This document shows, piece by piece, positions 8,016 to 12,063 of a DNA stretch of 12,063 bases (the first letter of the stretch is position 1; each line of letters opens with the position of its first letter). The position numbers and the translations under genes are program-made. Origin of the DNA: Campylobacteraceae bacterium. Lineage in GTDB: Bacteria > Campylobacterota > Campylobacteria > Campylobacterales > Sulfurovaceae. Below the pieces are notes generated by a model. That model searched no databases. It was not told the origin of the DNA and saw only the letters and a list, made by a program, of their open reading frames with translations. The stretch lies in NCBI GenBank assembly GCA_027081065.1, contig JALWLW010000099.1:1-12063 (forward strand), written 5' to 3'.

Positions 8016-9359
8016 TTAAGACGAGAGTCTACCAAGTAGGTAATCTACTTCTAAAAAGTAAGTCGCTAAATCATAATAATCTTTAAGCAATTTTTGTTCT
8101 ACTTTCAATACAGCTATCTCTCTTTGATTTAAAAATATTAAATTCCCTATACCTTCATGAATTCTCTTCATTTCAACACGCTCAAGCTTCTGGACAAGGC
8201 TTAACTCTCTTCTTGAAAATTCAATCGCTTTTTTTTTGGTTTTTATCTTTTGATAAACATTCATAATGCTTGTCTCAAACTCTCTAATAATTGTTAATTT
8301 TTCACTCTGCTTCATAAGATTCTGTTTTTGTAATACTTCATCCATTCCACTGTATCTTCTACGTTCAAGTGGTAAATTTAAATTGAGAGAGACTTTATAT
8401 CCCTCTCGATTAATAGGGTCATATAAAGTAGAAACTTTCATGTCAAGTTTGGGATATTGTGCTAAATCATTATATGATTTTTTAAGTGCAAGTTTCTCTA
8501 TTTCAAAGTCAATAATTTTTAAATCTGGACGATTTTCAATGGCAATTCTCAAAGACTCTTCTACACTGGGTAAAAATTTATTTTGCATTTCTAAAAGAGG
8601 TACGCTAAATTGTTGAGAAAAACTGTTTTTATCTATCCCTAAATATTGAAGAAAAATATTTTTCACTATCTCATAATTGTTTTTTTCGTACAAAACTTGT
8701 TGTTCACGACGTATAATTATTTGTTCTATCTCTATCTTCATCACAGCAGGAAGATTTCCTGTTTGTATTTGCTTTTCTATAAATTTACGTGTCTTATTTG
8801 CCTTGTTCAACAGCTCTTTTTGCGTCCCTACCAATTGATTTTGTAATAATAGTTGATAATATATTTTACTAATATTAAAATAGAGTTTTAAAAGATTTAA
8901 CTCACTTTTTTGTTCGGCTTGTATGGTACTAATTTTTGATGTTTGTATATCTACTTTATTTTTACTAATATCATAAAGTACGGAAAATAGAGGTATTTTG
9001 ATAGAGGAGAGAAACTCACCCTCTTTACCTGTTTTTATGTTGTTATACTCTTGTGTTCCTTTCGCCCTACGATAGCCCATAGAGAGTTCAATACCATTCT
9101 CTAAAGGCTTCAGTAGTGCTAACTCTTCATAAGTACCAGTTGTAGTGGGGTAGTTTTTTTCATCAAACCATGTATTTACTTGGGTATCTAAAGCCCCTTG
9201 AGTAAACTCTTCTCGTCCTTTAGCGACATACTGTTCACCAATTGCTTGATAATAAAAAGGGTTTTCTTTATTTAAATACTTATAAATATGTTTGGGTAGT
9301 AGTGTCTCTTGTGAGTATAGGAAACAAATGCTTAATAGAAGAGATATTAAAATCCTCAT
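8016..9359 (-). CDS. TolC-family outer membrane protein of the ABC-like export cluster
   Basis: This protein of 447 residues is of normal length for a TolC-type channel and should form the outer membrane exit duct of the exporter encoded just upstream. It starts with a signal peptide (MRILISLLLSICFLYS, likely cut before QE). The body shows two similar helical halves; the second has the family signature ENRPDLKIIDFEIEKLALKK, followed by a strand pair (MKVSTLYDPINREGYKVSLNLNLPL) and long coiled helices up to the C-terminus. Residues at about 85-125 contain a strand pair with GIELSMGYRRA and FLSSIKIPLF, matching the first beta-barrel hairpin. The ATG at 9359 is chosen because it forms an ATGA overlap with the stop of the HlyD-type gene and has a GAGGA ribosome site; an earlier in-frame ATG at 9419 would add 20 polar residues before the signal peptide. 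Distinct from the other channel gene at 1-365. Confidence 0.88.
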   Translation of the reverse strand: MRILISLLLSICFLYSQETLLPKHIYKYLNKENPFYYQAIGEQYVAKGREEFTQGALDTQVNTWFDEKNYPTTTGTYEELALLKPLENGIELSMGYRRAKGTQEYNNIKTGKEGEFLSSIKIPLFSVLYDISKNKVDIQTSKISTIQAEQKSELNLLKLYFNISKIYYQLLLQNQLVGTQKELLNKANKTRKFIEKQIQTGNLPAVMKIEIEQIIIRREQQVLYEKNNYEIVKNIFLQYLGIDKNSFSQQFSVPLLEMQNKFLPSVEESLRIAIENRPDLKIIDFEIEKLALKKSYNDLAQYPKLDMKVSTLYDPINREGYKVSLNLNLPLERRRYSGMDEVLQKQNLMKQSEKLTIIREFETSIMNVYQKIKTKKKAIEFSRRELSLVQKLERVEMKRIHEGIGNLIFLNQREIAVLKVEQKLLKDYYDLATYFLEVDYLLGRLSS

Positions 9360-10633
9360 GATGCATCCTCTATAGGAAGATTGACCATTTTTGGAGGTTG
9401 TGCTGCAAGAATTCTCCAAAGTTCATACCAAATAGGCACAACTTGTAGTCTTACCCATACACTCGTTTCTGTACCTATTCTTAGATTCTTTTCACTTGGC
9501 CAAGGGTCATCTTCTTTGTCTTCTACTACTACTGCATAGTAGAGCCCTTTTTCGTGGGAGCTTTGTTCTATACTTTTTATCACTCCTCCATAGGTTCCAT
9601 GTGAAATTTTTGGCCATCCTGAAATTTGTAATGAAGGCCATCCATAAAACATAATACGTACTTTTAGTCCTTTTTTAATTAAAGGCATATTAAAAATAGG
9701 AATTTTGAGTAAAATAGCCCGTTGGTGTACCTTGGGAGAGAAGTACATAATCTCTGCCCCTTTTTTCAAGAACCTATTTTGGTCAACTTGGTAAATACGC
9801 ATCACATGCCCATCACTTTTAGCCACTATCTCTTTACTTGAATAACGAGAGAGTGTCACAGAACTTTTATCGATGGATTGTTGTAATCTATTCATGTTGC
9901 TTTGTACACTAAGTAGCTTGTTTTGAATATTATTTAATTTAAGGTCAGACTCATTGCTAAAACGGATTTTCTCTTTTTTGGTAATTTGGATATCATTATA
10001 AATATTTTCGATATCTATCGTAATCTTTTTTACATTTGCCTCTGTTTTTAACATGCTAAACTTTTTTAGTTCCAAACCTCTTTGAGACTCTATTCCATCG
10101 TTAAAAAGCCTTTTTGCTCTTTGGTAATTTTTTTTCTCAATATTATATTGATTGGTTAATGCCTTTTGTTGTTGATGGAGTGCTTGAAGTCTGTTTTGAA
10201 ATTGTAAAAGCTTGGTATCATAAACCTCCATACCCATTTTTATACTGTTTTTTTGCTGTTTTAGGTTATCTTTTACATTGAGATAGCTTTCTTTTGTATT
10301 CTCTAAATTTTTTTTGTACTCTTGAAGAATACTATATAGCCTTTGTTCATAGCTATTATCTAAATCTTTCATACTGAAAAGTTTGTCACCTTTTTTGACA
10401 AATTGGTTCTCTTTTACATCAATAGATTCTATAAATCCATCAATGGTTGCTACTATTTTATAGTTTCTCTCTATTGGGTTTAGTGCAGTCACGCTTCCAA
10501 TACCTTTTACAGTTTGCTGCCAGGGCAAGAACAATAATAAAAAGATAACACCAAAAAGAATACTTGTAATCCATATATTTCGTCCCACAAAAGGGTTTAG
10601 TTTTAAATGATTTAAGACCTTAAACTCATGCAT
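9356..10633 (-). CDS. HlyD-type periplasmic adaptor of an ABC/type I-like exporter
   Basis: This 425-residue adaptor should link the inner-membrane component encoded upstream to the TolC-type channel downstream. It has a short cytoplasmic tail, a single transmembrane helix at about 19-37, the first lipoyl half at about 59-88 (VATIDGFIESIDVKENQFVK), a long coiled-coil of about 170 residues (93-262), the second lipoyl half at about 268-298 (VAKSDGHVMRIYQVDQNRFL) and a beta-barrel domain. The barrel carries a doubled GWP motif (331-333 and 339-341) followed by HGTYGGVI, then DDPWPS (375-380) and a C-terminal YELWR (403-407). I recognise this GWP...GWP...GT.GG and PWPS...YELWR pattern as a recurrent HlyD subfamily, from memory and not from a search. 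The gene overlaps its upstream partner by 8 bases (ATGCATGA) and its downstream partner by 4 (ATGA), strong signs of translational coupling. Substrate unknown. Confidence 0.88.
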   Translation of the reverse strand: MHEFKVLNHLKLNPFVGRNIWITSILFGVIFLLLFLPWQQTVKGIGSVTALNPIERNYKIVATIDGFIESIDVKENQFVKKGDKLFSMKDLDNSYEQRLYSILQEYKKNLENTKESYLNVKDNLKQQKNSIKMGMEVYDTKLLQFQNRLQALHQQQKALTNQYNIEKKNYQRAKRLFNDGIESQRGLELKKFSMLKTEANVKKITIDIENIYNDIQITKKEKIRFSNESDLKLNNIQNKLLSVQSNMNRLQQSIDKSSVTLSRYSSKEIVAKSDGHVMRIYQVDQNRFLKKGAEIMYFSPKVHQRAILLKIPIFNMPLIKKGLKVRIMFYGWPSLQISGWPKISHGTYGGVIKSIEQSSHEKGLYYAVVVEDKEDDPWPSEKNLRIGTETSVWVRLQVVPIWYELWRILAAQPPKMVNLPIEDAS

Positions 10634-11594
10634 TATTGTGTTCCAATTTCTTTGAAAGTTTATTCACTTTATAAAAGCCTTCAACTACTTCATAGATATA
10701 ATCTATCTGCTTCATAAAATCACGCATTGCATAGGTTACAGAGATAATAATAATCTCTGAAGCGACAAATTCACCAATAGGCATTTTCCCCTCAAAAACC
10801 AAATATCCTCCTAAGATAAAAAACGAGCTTAAGATAAGTCCTTCCATAAAAAAAGTTAAACTAAGTTGTCTTATAATTACAAAAAACATTTTTTTTCGTG
10901 CATTTACAAAAGTCAATAAAAGAGTATCAAGCTTTTCAAAAATATTTGCATTCTCTTTTCGGTGTAGAGGAATATTTTGTAGAAAGTAGATAGTCTCATG
11001 TTTAGCATCTGAACGCTCTACAGCAAATAGCATACCATTTCGACCCAAAAAAAGCATAATAAGCACAAACATAATAATAAAAAAGATACCTAATAAAAAT
11101 AGGTTTATATCAAATACAAATAAAAGTAATAGACTTACAATAAGTTTAATAATAAGGGATGCACCATTTAATATTAATACGGGGATAAGTTTTTGAAGGG
11201 AGATAACATCAAAAAAGTAGTTCATATATTTATCAATGGCATTATCTATCTCAAAATCTTTGAGTTTTGCTGATGTTTCAGCCAATTTAATGGCATGATG
11301 AACAAAAATTTTCTGTTCAAATTTTTCTATAATATACTGTTTTAAAATTTGTAAAACTGTAATTCCTAAAAATATGATAATAACAATAAAACTCAATACA
11401 GTAATAGAGAGTGTAGCATGTGCCAAAACAGAGTTAATAATGATAGCTGAAGCCAAAGGGCTTACAATAAGTAAAAATGCCTCAAGAATAGAGTAGTAGA
11501 TAAGATAAAAGATATTTTTTTTATCTTGTTGCATAATCTGACTAAGATTTCGTACAACAAGTTTTGACATACTCTCTTTTGTTTCACTTGCCAT
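10626..11594 (-). CDS. ABC-exporter transmembrane domain protein lacking an ATPase domain
   Basis: The 322 residues cover one ABC type I exporter membrane domain and nothing more. Hydrophobic segments are at about 28-50, 62-85, 135-160, 162-184, 235-262 and 272-290, giving the six expected helices. The segment GGYLVFEGKMPIGEFVASEI (262-281) matches the conserved 'G.Y.V..G.lt.G.l.A' stretch before the last helix, and RDFMKQIDYIYEVVEGFYKVNKLSKKLE (291-318) matches the linker that normally leads into the nucleotide-binding domain. The protein stops there: no Walker A, signature LSGGQ or Walker B motif is present, nor an N-terminal C39 peptidase domain. Its stop overlaps the adaptor start by 8 bases, and no ATPase remnant is found in the neighbouring frames, so this does not look like a recent frameshift. 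It may pair with an ATPase encoded elsewhere or work without one. The ATG has an AAGGA ribosome site 5 bases away. Confidence 0.8.
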   Translation of the reverse strand: MASETKESMSKLVVRNLSQIMQQDKKNIFYLIYYSILEAFLLIVSPLASAIIINSVLAHATLSITVLSFIVIIIFLGITVLQILKQYIIEKFEQKIFVHHAIKLAETSAKLKDFEIDNAIDKYMNYFFDVISLQKLIPVLILNGASLIIKLIVSLLLLFVFDINLFLLGIFFIIMFVLIMLFLGRNGMLFAVERSDAKHETIYFLQNIPLHRKENANIFEKLDTLLLTFVNARKKMFFVIIRQLSLTFFMEGLILSSFFILGGYLVFEGKMPIGEFVASEIIIISVTYAMRDFMKQIDYIYEVVEGFYKVNKLSKKLEHNNA

Positions 11595-11627
11595 TTAATT
11601 CCTTATTCTGCGTTGATGTAGAAATAT

Positions 11628-11637
11628 AAGTATACTT
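11628..11637. repeat. 10-bp palindrome near the predicted transcription start
   Basis: AAGTATACTT is a perfect palindrome lying about 9 bases downstream of the predicted -10 box, at roughly +4 to +13 of the predicted transcript of the export cluster. The position would suit a repressor operator, but the motif is short and AT-rich, and only one copy is seen. Confidence 0.25.
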
Positions 11638-11646
11638 TTAAAAAAG

Positions 11647-11652
11647 ATTATA
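11647..11652 (-). promoter_or_regulatory. Extended -10 promoter for the ABC-like export cluster
   Basis: On the minus strand the sequence reads TGTTATAAT, a full-consensus extended -10 element (TG, one base, TATAAT), in the 145-base gap between purE and the membrane-domain gene. It would start transcription near 11640, leaving a leader of about 46 bases before the ATG at 11594. The upstream region is AT-rich with only a poor -35 candidate (TTTACT at 19 bases), which fits Campylobacterota, where the -35 box is weakly conserved. The rest of this gap shows no other gene or RNA, and no convincing terminator follows purE. Confidence 0.6.
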
Positions 11653-11739
11653 ACAATAGTTTTATAAATAGAGTAAAGATACCGATGTCTTGATAATTTT
11701 TGCTAAATGTATGATTGAAATATACACTTAAAGTTACAC

Positions 11740-12063
11740 TTATGACCTATAATACACAGCTTTAGATTTTTCCATGACTTGTGCTTTTAAATCTTCTTTA
11801 TAGGAGATGATTGTCTCTTGTATCTTTTCATCTCCTACAGAAGCTATTTGAGCTGCTAAGATGGCTGCATTTTTAGCACCATTGAGTGCTACAGTAGCAA
11901 CAGGTACACCACCAGGCATTTGTAATATGGAGAGAATAGAGTCCCAACCATCTATGGAGTTAGAAGATTTTATGGGTACACCTATAACGGGTAATGGAGA
12001 CATGGAGGCTACCATACCTGGTAAATGAGCAGCTCCACCAGCAGCAGCAATAATAACTTTTAT
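11740..12063 (-). CDS. purE: 5-(carboxyamino)imidazole ribonucleotide mutase, C-terminal part (5' end outside window)
   Basis: The last 107 residues of PurE are encoded here, with the frame open at the right edge of the window. PurE converts N5-CAIR to CAIR in de novo purine synthesis, in the cytoplasm, as an octamer. Diagnostic conserved stretches are [29 protein letters not shown], the [17 protein letters not shown] loop and NAAILAAQI, closely resembling the E. coli enzyme's GGAAHLPGM and QMPRGIPVGTLAI. The sequence type fits the class I (bacterial) mutase. The catalytic N-terminal SDW motif lies outside the window. The stop is 145 bases from the next gene on the same strand, which has its own promoter, so purE is probably not part of the export cluster. 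Confidence 0.95.
   Translation of the reverse strand: MKVIIAAAGGAAHLPGMVASMSPLPVIGVPIKSSNSIDGWDSILSILQMPGGVPVATVALNGAKNAAILAAQIASVGDEKIQETIISYKEDLKAQVMEKSKAVYYRS

Noticed and set aside
7871..8086. Plus-strand open frame across the start of the antiporter gene
   Set aside because: It is antisense to the antiporter and channel genes, has no recognisable motif and no ribosome site, and looks like a by-product of AT-rich coding DNA.
8266..8616. Plus-strand open frame of 116 codons inside the TolC-type gene
   Set aside because: It lies wholly antisense to a well-supported gene and its translation has no protein-like pattern beyond random hydrophobic and Ser/Leu-rich runs.
9360..9419. Earlier in-frame ATG for the TolC-type protein of the export cluster
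   Set aside because: It would place 20 polar residues before the signal peptide and deepen the overlap with the adaptor gene; the ATGA junction at 9356-9359 is the typical coupled start.
9356..10633. Possible ATPase domain hidden by frameshift downstream of the membrane-domain gene
   Set aside because: The region is fully explained by an intact HlyD-type adaptor, and no Walker A, LSGGQ or Walker B pattern is seen in the other frames listed for it.
11724..11742. Two direct copies of ACACTTA 12 bases apart beside the purE stop
   Set aside because: Only 7 bases each, AT-rich, and the second copy overlaps the purE stop codon; not enough to call a binding site.

Overview
The window is AT-rich, densely coded DNA that looks like a Campylobacterota (Epsilonproteobacteria) chromosome of the Sulfurimonas/Sulfurovum/Arcobacter kind. 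That assignment is an inference from base composition, short gene spacings and the style of the proteins; there is no rRNA or other phylogenetic marker except a partial purE. No tRNA, rRNA, insertion sequence, CRISPR array or prophage gene was seen.

Plus strand, 1-6338. A tripartite efflux operon comes first: the 3' end of a TolC-type outer membrane factor (1-365), a periplasmic adaptor (355-1482) and a complete RND inner-membrane pump (1486-4599). The three are overlapping or 3 bases apart. After 64 bases come a secreted protein of unknown function (4664-5470) and, one base later, an integral-membrane di-iron hydroxylase of the sterol desaturase/fatty acid hydroxylase superfamily (5472-6338). 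These last two are almost certainly co-transcribed, and may be read through from the pump genes.

Minus strand, 12063-6364, read right to left. The 3' part of purE (purine biosynthesis) comes first. After a 145-base gap holding a good extended -10 promoter there is an export cluster: an ABC-exporter membrane domain with no ATPase domain (11594-10626), an HlyD-type adaptor (10633-9356) and a TolC-type outer membrane protein (9359-8016). The genes overlap by 8 and 4 bases. After 62 bases follows a Kef-type cation/proton antiporter with a C-terminal RCK (NAD-binding) domain (7953-6364). The two gene sets converge at about 6338-6364, where a 10-bp perfect inverted repeat may act as a shared terminator.

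The window therefore holds two independent envelope-spanning export machines, each with its own outer membrane channel. The most unusual point is the second one: its inner-membrane component stops just where the nucleotide-binding domain of an ABC exporter should begin. No ATPase is encoded in the window, yet the gene is tightly coupled to its adaptor and channel. Its energy source and substrate cannot be read from this sequence.
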